NCBI RefSeq assembly: GCF_004402235.1
Contig: NZ_SOFS01000019.1
Coordinates: 62,001 to 126,000 of the forward strand
Direction of reading: 5' to 3'
From: Cryobacterium glucosi
Lineage (GTDB): Bacteria > Actinomycetota > Actinomycetes > Actinomycetales > Microbacteriaceae
Length of the DNA: 64,000 nt
This document shows positions 45,641 through 54,414 of this stretch, one piece after another. The first letter of the stretch is position 1, and each line of letters begins with the position of its first letter. The notes under the pieces are model-generated. The model saw only the letters and a list, made by a program, of their open reading frames with translations, had not been told where the DNA came from and ran no database searches. The position numbers and the translations under genes are program-made.

Positions 45641-46957
45641 ATGAGAAACACCAACCGCACCGGGCTCCGGCATCGCAGACGGATCACGGCAACCGCCGTG
45701 GTCGTCGCAGCCGCGACTCTCGTCGGACTCTCCGGATGCTCCGCACCCGATACCGGCATCGTCACGCTGAACTTCTTCCAGTTCAAGCCGGAAGCCGTCA
45801 CGGAGTTCGCGTCGATCATTGACGACTTCGAGGCGGAGAACCCGGGAATCCGGGTCATCCAGAACTCCGTGCCAGACCCGGACACCGCCATCCGCACCCT
45901 GCTCGTGAAGGACAAGGTGCCCGACGTGTTGACCCTCAATGCCAACGGCAACTACGGCGAACTCGCCCGGGCGTGCATCTTCGCCGACCTGGCCGCCACC
46001 CCCGTGGCAGCGACGGTCAACCCCGCCGTACAGAACATCGTCCAGGCGCTCGGAACCTGCGCGGCCGACGGCGGGAAGGAAGTGAACGCACTCCCCTTCG
46101 CCAGCAACGCCTCCGGCATCCTGTACAACCCGACCATCTTCGCCCAGAACGGCGTCACCGTACCCACCACGTGGACAGAGCTTGTTGCGGCAGCCGAGAA
46201 GTTCACAGCCAACGGCGTCTCGCCCTTCTTCTGCACCCTGAAAGACGCGTGGACCGCCGCCCCCGCGTTCGTCAACCTCGGCGGAACGCTGATGCCGAAC
46301 GGATTCTTCGACGCCCTCCGTGCCGAAGGCTCCAACGTTTCCTCGGGCACAGTCTCGTTCCAGAAGGACTTCGCCACCGCGGCCCAGAAGGAAGTCACCC
46401 TGTTCAGCTATTGCCAGGACAACTTCGCGAGCCGCGACTACAACGCAGGCAACAAGGCCTTCGCGGATGGCGAATCCGCGATGTACCTTCAGGGCTCGTA
46501 CGCAATTCCTGCCATTCGTGCCAACAATCCCCAGGCGAGCATCGGGTCGTTCCCCTACCCGGTCACCGATGACGCCGACGCCCGCGTCGTAGTCTCCGGT
46601 GTCGATGTCGGGATCGCCATCGGCCGGGACACCGCGCATCCTGCCGAAGCGCAGAAGTTCGTCGATTACCTCATGTCTCCCGCGGTCGTCACCGGATATT
46701 CCGAGGCTCAGAGCACGTTCTCGCCGTTGGCGAACGCCACCCCCAACACGGACACCGCCCTGGCCGGACTCGAACCCTATTTCACCGCCGGGAAGATCGT
46801 CGGCTTCATCGACCATCAGATTCCCGCCGCGGTGCCGCTCGTGAACCTCCTGCAATCGCTCGTGATCAGCGGCGATTCCGGAACCTTCCTGAGCGACCTG
46901 GACTCCGAATGGAGCAAGGTCGCGGCCCGCACGACTACTCAGAGACAGGGGAAATGA
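45641..46957 (+). CDS. extracellular sugar-binding lipoprotein (ABC importer)
   Basis: A 438-residue type I sugar-binding protein. N-terminal signal (MRNTNRTGLRHRRRITATAV onwards) ends in the lipobox LSGC with lipidation at Cys33. IDDFEAENPGIRV (~62-74) and KDAWTAAPAFVNLGG (~200) match family 1 solute-binding proteins, with ALPFASNASGILYN (~145) forming the usual first ligand strand. ATG with AAGGAGG upstream, 26 bases after the GH36 stop. Substrate is inferred to be an alpha-galactoside. Confidence 0.93.
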   Translation: MRNTNRTGLRHRRRITATAVVVAAATLVGLSGCSAPDTGIVTLNFFQFKPEAVTEFASIIDDFEAENPGIRVIQNSVPDPDTAIRTLLVKDKVPDVLTLNANGNYGELARACIFADLAATPVAATVNPAVQNIVQALGTCAADGGKEVNALPFASNASGILYNPTIFAQNGVTVPTTWTELVAAAEKFTANGVSPFFCTLKDAWTAAPAFVNLGGTLMPNGFFDALRAEGSNVSSGTVSFQKDFATAAQKEVTLFSYCQDNFASRDYNAGNKAFADGESAMYLQGSYAIPAIRANNPQASIGSFPYPVTDDADARVVVSGVDVGIAIGRDTAHPAEAQKFVDYLMSPAVVTGYSEAQSTFSPLANATPNTDTALAGLEPYFTAGKIVGFIDHQIPAAVPLVNLLQSLVISGDSGTFLSDLDSEWSKVAARTTTQRQGK

Positions 46958-47907
46958 CGATGACGTCGACAGCATCAGTCCGGATCAAGAAACACCGGCC
47001 GGAACCTGCAGTATCGGCACCGGCATCCGCCCGGTCGTCGTTCGCCCGCACCCCGCGCACCTTCTACTGGATGGTGGTGCCGGCCGTTGTGATCTTCTTC
47101 GGCCTGCACACCGTCCCGGTGCTCTCTGGAATGTTCTTCAGCCTGACCAACTACGCCGGCTATGGCACCTGGGACTTCGTCGGGCTGTCCAACTACGTCA
47201 ACCTGTTCCAGGACGACCGCGTGCTCAATTCCTACGGGTTCACCTTCGGATTCGCGATCGTCTCCACGGTTTTGGTCAACGTGATCGCCCTGGCCATCGC
47301 CCTCGGACTGAACTCGAAGATCAAGTTCCAGGCGGCCTTCCGCGGGGTCTTCTTCATCCCATACGTGCTGGCCATCCTGATCATCGGATACGTCTTCAAC
47401 TACCTCTTCGCGAACTCCTTCCCGGCGATCTTCACGGCCATCGGGATGCCAGGTCTGGCCACGAACCTGCTGGCCAGCCCGGACTTCGCCTGGGTCGGCA
47501 TCGTGATCACAACGGTGTGGCAGGCAGCGGCATTCAACGTCATCCTGTATCTGGCCGGCCTGCAGACCATCTCCGCAGACCTGTACGAGGCTGCGTCCAT
47601 CGACGGCGCATCCGGGTGGCGCCGGTTCCGATCGATTACGTTCCCGCTCATCGGCGCATACTTCACCATCAACATGGTGCTGTCGTTCAAGTCGTTCCTG
47701 CAGGTCTTCGACCAGATCGTCGCGCTCACCGCGGGCGGTCCGGGCACGTCCACCGAATCTATCGCCCTGGTCATCTTCCGAGGCGGCTTCCAAGGCGGAG
47801 AGTACGGGTACCAGATGGCCAACGCCGTCATCTACCTCTTCGTCATCATCATTGTTTCATTCGTCCAGCTGCGCTTCCTGCAGCGCCGGGAGGCGAGCTT
47901 CTCATGA
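46954..47907 (+). CDS. ABC sugar permease, MalF-like
   Basis: A 317-residue inner membrane subunit with six main hydrophobic segments (~40-60, 95-125, 135-150, 180-210, 230-250, 295-315). The EAA motif is EAASIDGASGWRRFRSITFPL (~223-243), which docks the ATPase. ATG overlaps the binding-protein stop. No ATP-binding gene is in the operon, so a shared MsmK/UgpC-type ATPase encoded elsewhere is expected. Confidence 0.92.
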   Translation: MTMTSTASVRIKKHRPEPAVSAPASARSSFARTPRTFYWMVVPAVVIFFGLHTVPVLSGMFFSLTNYAGYGTWDFVGLSNYVNLFQDDRVLNSYGFTFGFAIVSTVLVNVIALAIALGLNSKIKFQAAFRGVFFIPYVLAILIIGYVFNYLFANSFPAIFTAIGMPGLATNLLASPDFAWVGIVITTVWQAAAFNVILYLAGLQTISADLYEAASIDGASGWRRFRSITFPLIGAYFTINMVLSFKSFLQVFDQIVALTAGGPGTSTESIALVIFRGGFQGGEYGYQMANAVIYLFVIIIVSFVQLRFLQRREASFS

Positions 47908-48824
47908 CCGATACCCTGACCACCCCGACCGCGTCGCCGACGCCGACGCCGAACCTGCAGGATGCCGGCATCGCGAAACCGCGCACCCGCCGACGCATCG
48001 ACGGCGGCAACGGCGGCACCAACTGGTGGCTGACCGCACTCATCGCAGTGTGCTCGCTCACCGTACTCATCCCGCTGTACTTCACCGTCGTCACCGCCCT
48101 CAAGACGCCGGACCAACTGGGCGGCACCGGGTTCGAACTGCCTACGAGCATCCGTTGGGAGAACTTCGCGGATGCCTACGAACTCACGAACTTCCCGCGC
48201 GCCCTGCTTAACACGGCCCTGATCACAGTCGGTGCGGTCTTCCTCACCCTGCTCACCAATTCGCTCGTGGCCTACGCGATCGCCCGCAACATGCACAAGA
48301 AGTTCTTCAAGGGGCTGTACTTCTACTTCCTCGCCGCGATCTTCGTGCCGTTCCCGATCATCATGCTGCCGGTGGTCAAGGAGACAGCGGTGCTCGGCAT
48401 CGACACTCCCGTTGGCCTGATCCTGCTGTACACGGTCTACGGGCTGTCGTTCAACATCTTCATCTTCGTCGCGTACATCAACTCCATTCCGGTCGAGCTG
48501 GAGGAAGCCGCCCGCCTCGACGGGGCGAGCACCTGGACGGTGTTCTGGAAGGTGATCTTCCCGTTGCTCTCCCCCATGAACGCGACCGTGGGCATCCTCA
48601 CCTGCGTCTGGGCGTGGAACGACTTCCTGTTGCCGCTGGTGGTGCTGTCCGACCCCTCGGCGCAGACACTGCCGCTGGCGCAGTTCATCTTCCAGGGCCA
48701 GTTCAACACGAACTACCCCGTGGCCTTCGCCTCGTATCTGATGGCCCTCGCACCGCTCCTGGTCGTGTACGTGATCGCCCAGAAGTGGGTCGTGAGCGGG
48801 GTCACCCGCGGTTCGGTCAAGTAG
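47904..48824 (+). CDS. ABC sugar permease, MalG-like
   Basis: A 306-residue second permease subunit. The N-terminal ~35 residues are a flexible Thr/Pro tail, then six membrane segments; the EAA motif is EEAARLDGASTWTVFWKVIFPL (~201-222). ATG overlaps the previous stop by four bases. It ends the alpha-galactoside operon; the palindrome at 48862-48895 follows. Confidence 0.92.
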   Translation: MTDTLTTPTASPTPTPNLQDAGIAKPRTRRRIDGGNGGTNWWLTALIAVCSLTVLIPLYFTVVTALKTPDQLGGTGFELPTSIRWENFADAYELTNFPRALLNTALITVGAVFLTLLTNSLVAYAIARNMHKKFFKGLYFYFLAAIFVPFPIIMLPVVKETAVLGIDTPVGLILLYTVYGLSFNIFIFVAYINSIPVELEEAARLDGASTWTVFWKVIFPLLSPMNATVGILTCVWAWNDFLLPLVVLSDPSAQTLPLAQFIFQGQFNTNYPVAFASYLMALAPLLVVYVIAQKWVVSGVTRGSVK

Positions 48825-48861
48825 CCCGGGACAGCCAGAATCCCGGTGTGTCATGCGGCCG

Positions 48862-48895
48862 GTGTGGATCTACTGCGAACGCAGTAGATCCACAC
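48862..48895. promoter_or_regulatory. palindrome upstream of the two-component operon (site A)
   Basis: Perfect 16-bp arms around AA. The core TCTACTGCG-N2-CGCAGTAGA (48869-48888) reappears exactly at 50833-50852. No T-run follows, so it is better read as a response-regulator site than as a terminator. It lies 36 bases before the kinase GTG. Confidence 0.7.
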
Positions 48896-48931
48896 GGGCC
48901 GTCGCGCGTCCTCGGGTGGGAGGATCGACAG

Positions 48932-50155
48932 GTGACGATGTCGGCCTCCCCCAGAGAACTCGCCGCCTATCGACCCCGCTGGTACCGCAATCCGCGAACA
49001 CTCGACCTGGCCGCGGTCGCGGTCACACTCGTTGCCGCGGCGACCGAATTCAGTGTCCCCCTGGCCAACGGCACGAGCCTCTTCGGATATCTGCCCCTGA
49101 CCGTCTCTCTCCTCGGCGTCCTCGTCTCCCGACGGTATCCCTGGACCGGCATCGTGATCGTCACCCTCACGCCGCTGCTCGCGGCCACGGTCGCCTGGGA
49201 TCCGCTGATCACCTGGAACATTGCCGTGTTCACCGCCTTCTCCGTCACCCTGCGCGCACTTCCGGGCGTATGGGTCGGCCTGCTCGTGGGACCGACCCTG
49301 TATTTCGCCGCCGTGATGTACAACGGAATCGGTTTCGGCAGCCCGACCGCCTTCACCGCATTCGCGTTCGGCTTCATGGCCGCCGCCGCGGGAAGCGCGG
49401 TGCGCAGCCACGACCGCTATCGAAACGAGCTGGAACAGCGCACCCTCGACGCTCTCGCCGCGCGGGACACCGAGGCGAATGGCCGCGTCACCGAGGAACG
49501 CCTCCGGATCGCCCGCGACCTGCACGACGTGATCGGGCACGAGGTGGCCGTCCTCGGAATTCACCTGGGCGTCGCCGAAGTGAACCTGCCGAGCGACGCC
49601 GCCGTCGCCCGCGAATCCCTGCACTCGGCGCGCACGAGTGTCCAATCCGTCCTACTCGAGACCCAGCGCATTCTGCACGTGCTGCGCTCCGACACCACCG
49701 AGGGCCGCGACTCCGGCGTCGGCTTGCGGCCGGCGCCGGACTTCTCCGGGATACCCGATCTCATCGAATCCTGCCGGAACGCCGGGGTCGATGTCCGGGC
49801 CGACCTCACCCAGGCACCCGCCGCGCTCGATCCCGAAGTGAGCACCGCTGCATTCCGGATTGTGCAGGAGGCCTTGACGAATTCCCAGCGCCACGGTTCG
49901 GGACCGGTCACGCTGAGTACGACCCTGTCCCGCGCCGTCCTCACGATCACGGTCTCCAATCCGAAGACCGTGCGCACCGCGAAGATCGCCTCCCCTGCGC
50001 GGACGGGGGCAGACCTGGCCCCGCGCCGCGGTCACGGTCTCGTCGGAATGCGGGAACGCGCCGCATCGGCCGGCGGCAAACTCGTGGTCGAGGACCGTGA
50101 TGACCTCTTCCACGTCACCGCGACCCTCCGGGTCGACGGAGGCAGGATCCGATGA
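48932..50155 (+). CDS. sensor histidine kinase (NarL/LiaS-type, HisKA_3)
   Basis: 407 residues from the GTG at 48932 (GGGAGG eight bases upstream). The N-terminus has four to five membrane segments (~28-155) with few extracytoplasmic residues, typical of intramembrane-sensing kinases. The H-box RIARDLHDVIGHEVAVLG places the phosphorylated His at ~198; the N-box VQEALTNSQRHG (~307) and GHGLVGMRERAASAGG (~369) form the GHKL ATPase. It senses an envelope or membrane signal and passes phosphate to the regulator whose ATG overlaps its stop. Confidence 0.92.
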   Translation: MTMSASPRELAAYRPRWYRNPRTLDLAAVAVTLVAAATEFSVPLANGTSLFGYLPLTVSLLGVLVSRRYPWTGIVIVTLTPLLAATVAWDPLITWNIAVFTAFSVTLRALPGVWVGLLVGPTLYFAAVMYNGIGFGSPTAFTAFAFGFMAAAAGSAVRSHDRYRNELEQRTLDALAARDTEANGRVTEERLRIARDLHDVIGHEVAVLGIHLGVAEVNLPSDAAVARESLHSARTSVQSVLLETQRILHVLRSDTTEGRDSGVGLRPAPDFSGIPDLIESCRNAGVDVRADLTQAPAALDPEVSTAAFRIVQEALTNSQRHGSGPVTLSTTLSRAVLTITVSNPKTVRTAKIASPARTGADLAPRRGHGLVGMRERAASAGGKLVVEDRDDLFHVTATLRVDGGRIR

Positions 50156-50811
50156 TCCGGGTCATGATCGTGGACGACCAGGAGATGATCCGGGTCGGGC
50201 TGCGCGCCATCCTCGCCCCGGAGCCGGACATCGACGTCGTGGCGGATGCCGCCGACGGTTTCGAAGCGCTCCAGCAGATCGTCGGGCTGTCCGTCGACGT
50301 GGTTCTGATGGACATCCGCATGCCCGGAATCGATGGCGTCGAAGCCACCCGGCGCCTGCGCCTCGACTTTCCGCCCGAAGAACTGCGCATCATCATCCTG
50401 ACCACGTTCGAAAACGACGAGAACGTCTTCGCAGCACTCCGGGCCGGCGCGAACGGCTTTCTCAGCAAGGGCATCGGACCGACCGAACTTGTGGCCGGGA
50501 TCGTCGACGTCGCCTCCGGTGGCGGCGCTTTGTCCGCCGCCGCGACCGCGGCGCTCATCCACCACGTCGCCGAGGAACACCGTCCGGCTGTCGACGCGGC
50601 CATGGTCGATCGCTTCTCCGTGCTCACACCCCGCGAACGAGACGTCGTCATCGCCATCGCAACGGGGCGCGACAACGCCCAGATCGCATCCGACATGTTC
50701 GTCTCGCCATACACGGTCAAGACCCACGCCAACCGGGCGATGATGAAGCTCGGCGCCCGTGACCGCGCCCAGCTCGTCACCTTCGCCTACCGCGCCGGGC
50801 TCTCCGCGTAG
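50152..50811 (+). CDS. response regulator, NarL/LuxR family
   Basis: A 219-residue regulator. Receiver domain with acidic pocket D8-D9 and phospho-acceptor Asp54 (MDIRMPG), then a LuxR HTH at ~155-210 (LTPRERDVVIAIATGRDNAQIASDMFVSPYTVKTHANRAMMKLG). ATG overlaps the kinase stop (ATGA). It likely binds the two identical-core palindromes upstream of its own operon and of the MMPL gene (inference). Confidence 0.93.
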   Translation: MIRVMIVDDQEMIRVGLRAILAPEPDIDVVADAADGFEALQQIVGLSVDVVLMDIRMPGIDGVEATRRLRLDFPPEELRIIILTTFENDENVFAALRAGANGFLSKGIGPTELVAGIVDVASGGGALSAAATAALIHHVAEEHRPAVDAAMVDRFSVLTPRERDVVIAIATGRDNAQIASDMFVSPYTVKTHANRAMMKLGARDRAQLVTFAYRAGLSA

Positions 50812-50828
50812 CCGGCTCACTCCCACAC

Positions 50829-50856
50829 CCGGTCTACTGCGCACGCAGTAGACCGG
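50829..50856. promoter_or_regulatory. palindrome upstream of the MMPL gene (site B)
   Basis: Perfect 13-bp arms around CA; the core TCTACTGCG-N2-CGCAGTAGA (50833-50852) is identical to site A. It starts 18 bases after the response-regulator stop, in front of the MMPL gene. Confidence 0.7.
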
Positions 50857-50956
50857 CCGATGCGCCTGGACGAGGCGGCCGAGCCGCCCCGCGGGAACGA
50901 TAGGAACTGTCCCTGCCGCACGGCAGCATCCGCCTGGCCCAACCGGCCGACCGCGA

Positions 50957-53032
50957 ATGCCCGGACGCCTCTCTTCGCGAGTCCTAGGAGCATCATGGCC
51001 ACGTTTCACCAGCACGCCCTCCGCATTGCAGCTCGTCTTCCAGTCCGACACGGGGGCCGCCGTCACGGATGCCGCCGCCACCGCTCAGATCGCCGGCGTC
51101 CTGGCCGATGCCGCGACCATCCCGGACATCGCGTCCGTCAGCGACCCTTTCGACGCGCAGAAGCCGTACATCTCCCAGGACGGGAGCACCGCCGTTTCGA
51201 CGCTCAGCTTCGGCGACCTATCCGCCGACCAGCAGAAAGCCTCCTACGAGGCAGCCCTCACCATGCAAGCGGATGCCCCTGACGGCCTCCGGGTCGAGGT
51301 CGGCGGAAACCTGGTCCCGCTCGGCGCCCCGCCCGCGGGCATCGGTGAGGGCGTCGGAGTGATCGTCGCCTTCCTCGTCCTGATCCTCACCTTCGGGTCG
51401 CTCCTCGCGGCCGGGGTCAACCTCCTGATCGCCGTCTTCGGCGTCGGCGTCGGCCTCGTGGGCGTTCTCGCCTATGGGGCGCTGACCCCGATCGGCGACA
51501 CGACCATCATCCTCGCGCCCATGCTCGGCCTCGCCGTCGGGATCGACTACAGCCTGTTCATCCTGACCCGGTTCCGCGCCGAGCTCCGCAGCGGCAGGAA
51601 CGTCGAAGACTCCGTCGCCCGGGCAACGGGAACCGCCGGAAGCTCTGTGGTGTTCGCCGGCCTCACCGTCATCATCGCCCTGGTCGGCCTCCTCGTCGCG
51701 AACATCAGTTTCATCACGGAGATGGGCATCGCCGCCGCCTTCGCCATCCTCGTTTCGGTGCTGATGGCCCTGACCCTCCTCCCGGTCCTGATGCGCACCC
51801 TCGGACGCCGGGTGCTGCCGAAGAAGCAACGCACCCGCCGCTCGAACGCCTTCGGGACGCCATCCGATGGTTCGACGGACGCGCAGTCCCCCACTCGGAA
51901 AGGGTTCCTCCGGCGCTGGGGGACGTTCGTCGTCGCCCATCCGGTCCGGTCGCTGCTCGCCGGCGTTGTCGTGCTTGTCATTGTCGCCGCCCCCATCCTC
52001 AGCATGAAGACCGCATTCAGCATCCCCGGCGGCGCCGACCCGACCTCGACGCAGCGGACCGCGTACAACCTCATCATCGACGAATTCGGCGGGGTGCAAA
52101 GCCCGCTCGTCGTGCTCGCCGAAGCCGACGGCGATATCACCGCCCAGACCGCATCCGTCCAGGACGCACTCGCCAGCCTTCCCGGTGTCCAGATGGTCGT
52201 TCCCGGCCCGATCAGCGCCGACGGAAACGTCGCACTCCTGACCGTGATCCCCGCAGAAGGCCCCATCGATCAGCAGACGAAGGACCTCGTCCAGCAGATC
52301 CGCACCGACGCCGACTCTGTGCCCGGAATCCACCTCGAGGTGACCGGAGAGACCGCGATCGGCATCGACCAGGACCAGGCCCTCCAGGACGCGCTGATCC
52401 GGTATCTCATTGTCATCGTCGTCATCTCCCTGGTGCTCTTGATCGTCATGTTCCGGTCGCTGCTCATCCCGCTCATCGCCACCCTCGGCTACCTGCTCTC
52501 CGTCGGCGCCTCCTTCGGCGCGAGCGTCGCCGTCTTCCAGTGGGGCTGGCTCGATCCCCTGATCCCGGCGCCCCAGGGCGACCCGATGATGAGCATCCTG
52601 CCGATCCTGCTCGTCGGCGTGCTCTTCGGGCTCGCCATGGATTACCAGGTCTTCCTGGTGTCCCGGATCCAGGAGATGCACAACACGGGAATGTCGCCGA
52701 AGCAGGCGATCATCGAAGGCTTCTCCCGTTCGGGCCCGGTCCTGGTGGCTGCGGCAACCATCATGACCGTCGTCTTCGCGGGCTTTGCGACGAGCACCTT
52801 CCCGATCGCCGCATCCATCGCCTTCGGGCTCGTGGTCGGAGTGATGGCTGACGCCTTCATCGTGCGCCTCATCCTGATGCCCGCAATGATGTCCCTGCTC
52901 GGCAAGGCCGCGTGGTGGCTGCCGAAGTGGCTCGATCGCCTCCTCCCGAATCTTGACATGGAAGGCCATGCACTCGACGAGCGCCCCGATTCCCAGCCCG
53001 ACAAGCGGGAAGCCGTACTCGTGACCGAGTAG
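50957..53032 (+). CDS. MMPL-family transporter, 5'-truncated
   Basis: The open frame gives up to 691 residues of an RND-type MmpL exporter. Five membrane segments are visible in the first half (~130-285: GVGVIVAFLVLILTF, VNLLIAVFGVGVGL, LGLAVGIDYSLFIL, SSVVFAGLTVIIAL, GIAAAFAILVSVLM) and six in the second (~325-650), where the family has six plus six. The first transmembrane helix and about 55-60 residues are missing: recognisable sequence begins abruptly at ALQLVFQSDTGAAVTDAA (~23). An ATG at 50995 with an ideal TAGGAG site encodes an N-terminus-like MATFHQHALRI but in another frame, so a deletion has probably joined the true start out of frame to the body. Likely non-functional or poorly expressed. 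Translation start shown (50957) lacks a good site. Confidence 0.75.
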   Translation: MPGRLSSRVLGASWPRFTSTPSALQLVFQSDTGAAVTDAAATAQIAGVLADAATIPDIASVSDPFDAQKPYISQDGSTAVSTLSFGDLSADQQKASYEAALTMQADAPDGLRVEVGGNLVPLGAPPAGIGEGVGVIVAFLVLILTFGSLLAAGVNLLIAVFGVGVGLVGVLAYGALTPIGDTTIILAPMLGLAVGIDYSLFILTRFRAELRSGRNVEDSVARATGTAGSSVVFAGLTVIIALVGLLVANISFITEMGIAAAFAILVSVLMALTLLPVLMRTLGRRVLPKKQRTRRSNAFGTPSDGSTDAQSPTRKGFLRRWGTFVVAHPVRSLLAGVVVLVIVAAPILSMKTAFSIPGGADPTSTQRTAYNLIIDEFGGVQSPLVVLAEADGDITAQTASVQDALASLPGVQMVVPGPISADGNVALLTVIPAEGPIDQQTKDLVQQIRTDADSVPGIHLEVTGETAIGIDQDQALQDALIRYLIVIVVISLVLLIVMFRSLLIPLIATLGYLLSVGASFGASVAVFQWGWLDPLIPAPQGDPMMSILPILLVGVLFGLAMDYQVFLVSRIQEMHNTGMSPKQAIIEGFSRSGPVLVAAATIMTVVFAGFATSTFPIAASIAFGLVVGVMADAFIVRLILMPAMMSLLGKAAWWLPKWLDRLLPNLDMEGHALDERPDSQPDKREAVLVTE

Positions 53033-53041
53033 CCATTGGTG

Positions 53042-53070
53042 GGGCCGGTGCATGCATCATGCACTGGCCC
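53042..53070. terminator. hairpin between MMPL and glycine-zipper genes
   Basis: GGGCC-G-GTGCAT pairs with ATGCAC-T-GGCCC (one G-U) around a five-base loop, between convergent stops at 53032 and 53086. Confidence 0.6.
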
Positions 53071-53085
53071 GCCCGGAGGCACGAA

Positions 53086-53601
53086 TTATTTCTTGCCCTT
53101 CTTGTCGTCCACTATTCCGCCCAGCAGGCCGCCGATCGCGCCACCGAGCACCCCTCCGGCAGGACCCCCGAGGAGTGATCCGATGCCGGCTCCAATCCCC
53201 GCGAGGCTCGAGCCGTAGCTCACCCGGGCGATCGAGACCGTCGTCGATCCTTCGGGACTCACTGAGATCTCGAACGACCCGACGGCGGCCGACGCCACCA
53301 CCAGCGCGACGGGGCTGGCCTTGCCGCCTGCCGCCAGCTTGCCGTAGATCTCCCGCGACTCGAAGAAGGCGCGTTGGGGGTCCGCCTTCCCCTCTCCGGC
53401 CTCGAACCCGAGCTTGTAGAGCCCAAGGAGCGTCTGCACCTCGTCATCGGTGATCAGCTCTGCGGCTTCCAGCCGATCCAGGATGGCTTTGTGATCACTG
53501 ATCATGTCGCCCTTGTTGGCTTCCACAATGCGTCGCGCTTCCGCGCGCGCGGCGTGCATCAGCCCTGCGATATCGGTACCCAGGTACGTTGGAGCTTCCA
53601 T
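53086..53601 (-). CDS. hypothetical protein with C-terminal glycine-zipper segment
   Basis: About 171 residues; two adjacent ATGs (53604, 53601) follow GAGGAGG. The N-terminal ~90 residues are helical (YLGTDIAGLMHAARAEARRIVEANKGDMISDHKAILDRLE), and the C-terminus holds SSLAGIGAGIGSLLGGPAGGVLGGAIGGLLGGIVDDKKGKK, a glycine-zipper that can insert into or pack in membranes. No signal peptide. Not recognised; such tails occur in stress-related and toxin-like membrane proteins. Confidence 0.65.
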   Translation of the reverse strand: MEAPTYLGTDIAGLMHAARAEARRIVEANKGDMISDHKAILDRLEAAELITDDEVQTLLGLYKLGFEAGEGKADPQRAFFESREIYGKLAAGGKASPVALVVASAAVGSFEISVSPEGSTTVSIARVSYGSSLAGIGAGIGSLLGGPAGGVLGGAIGGLLGGIVDDKKGKK

Positions 53602-53785
53602 CATGCGCCTCCTCTGAGAAATACTCATGTCAGTAAAGCACCGGAAGCGGTTGTCGGCTAAGGGGTTGGCAGAGATCCCGTCAGGGGTTAGCAGGGATGG
53701 GCCGGCGTTCCGGCTGCGGCTCTTCGATTCCCATCAGCGCCTGTGCGTCAAGTCGGCCAGGGCGCCCTCGACCTGGCTGACGAGG

Positions 53786-54388
53786 TTACGGCCGAGTCTC
53801 TGCCTCGGTGGGCACGATATCGAGCAGGACCTCGTTACGACGCAGGAACGAGGGCATGAACGGTGGATCGAAACGGGCGAAACGGGGCTCTCCCCACGCC
53901 GTGAATCCAGAGGCGGCTATCGCACCCCGGAGCAACTCCAGATGGCGCGCATACCCGGCCTCGTCCCACCGGCCGCGATACCTCACCGCAGCGGTGAGAC
54001 TCCCCGGAATGCTCCTCAGCCGCACCTGCGGGCTGGTCGGTTGTGGAGCCGTCTCGAGCGTGAGGCCCGTGGGGAGCACGAAGGCAACGCGGAACGCCCC
54101 CTTCTCGCCAGGATCACCTGGCTTTCCGCCGACGGCCTCCTGAACGACAGGAGCGGTCATCGCGATCTTCGTCGACGCCTCGGCCTGCACGACAGGCGCG
54201 GTCATCGCGACCTTCTGACGAACGGAATTCTCGCCGCTGATATAGGCGAACAGGTATCGGAATGCACGATTGCCGGCATCTTCGAATGGCCCTGTCGTGA
54301 TGACCTCGGCGACGAGATGCTCCGGGTAGCGACGCAACTCGAAACCATCGTTATTGCCCACGACCGCATAGGGCTGTTGTTCGGTCAT
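53786..54388 (-). CDS. SOUL-family heme-binding protein
   Basis: A 200-residue protein of the SOUL/HBP family. FELRRYPEHLVAEV (~16-29) and FRYLFAYISGEN (~43-54), QKVAMTAPVVQ (~58-68, repeated at ~74-82) and RYRGRWDEAGYARH (~139-152) are the family signatures. SOUL proteins bind heme or related tetrapyrroles through a hydrophobic cleft; the bacterial role is unclear. Cytosolic, single gene on the minus strand just downstream of a TetR gene. Confidence 0.9.
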   Translation of the reverse strand: MTEQQPYAVVGNNDGFELRRYPEHLVAEVITTGPFEDAGNRAFRYLFAYISGENSVRQKVAMTAPVVQAEASTKIAMTAPVVQEAVGGKPGDPGEKGAFRVAFVLPTGLTLETAPQPTSPQVRLRSIPGSLTAAVRYRGRWDEAGYARHLELLRGAIAASGFTAWGEPRFARFDPPFMPSFLRRNEVLLDIVPTEAETRP

Positions 54389-54414
54389 GCTCTCAAGCTA
54401 CTCCGCGTTCAGGT

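Noticed and set aside
48862-48895. Terminator for the alpha-galactoside ABC operon
   Set aside because: The stem is strong but lacks a T-run, and its core is identical to the palindrome at 50833-50852, which favours a regulatory site. It may still pause transcription.
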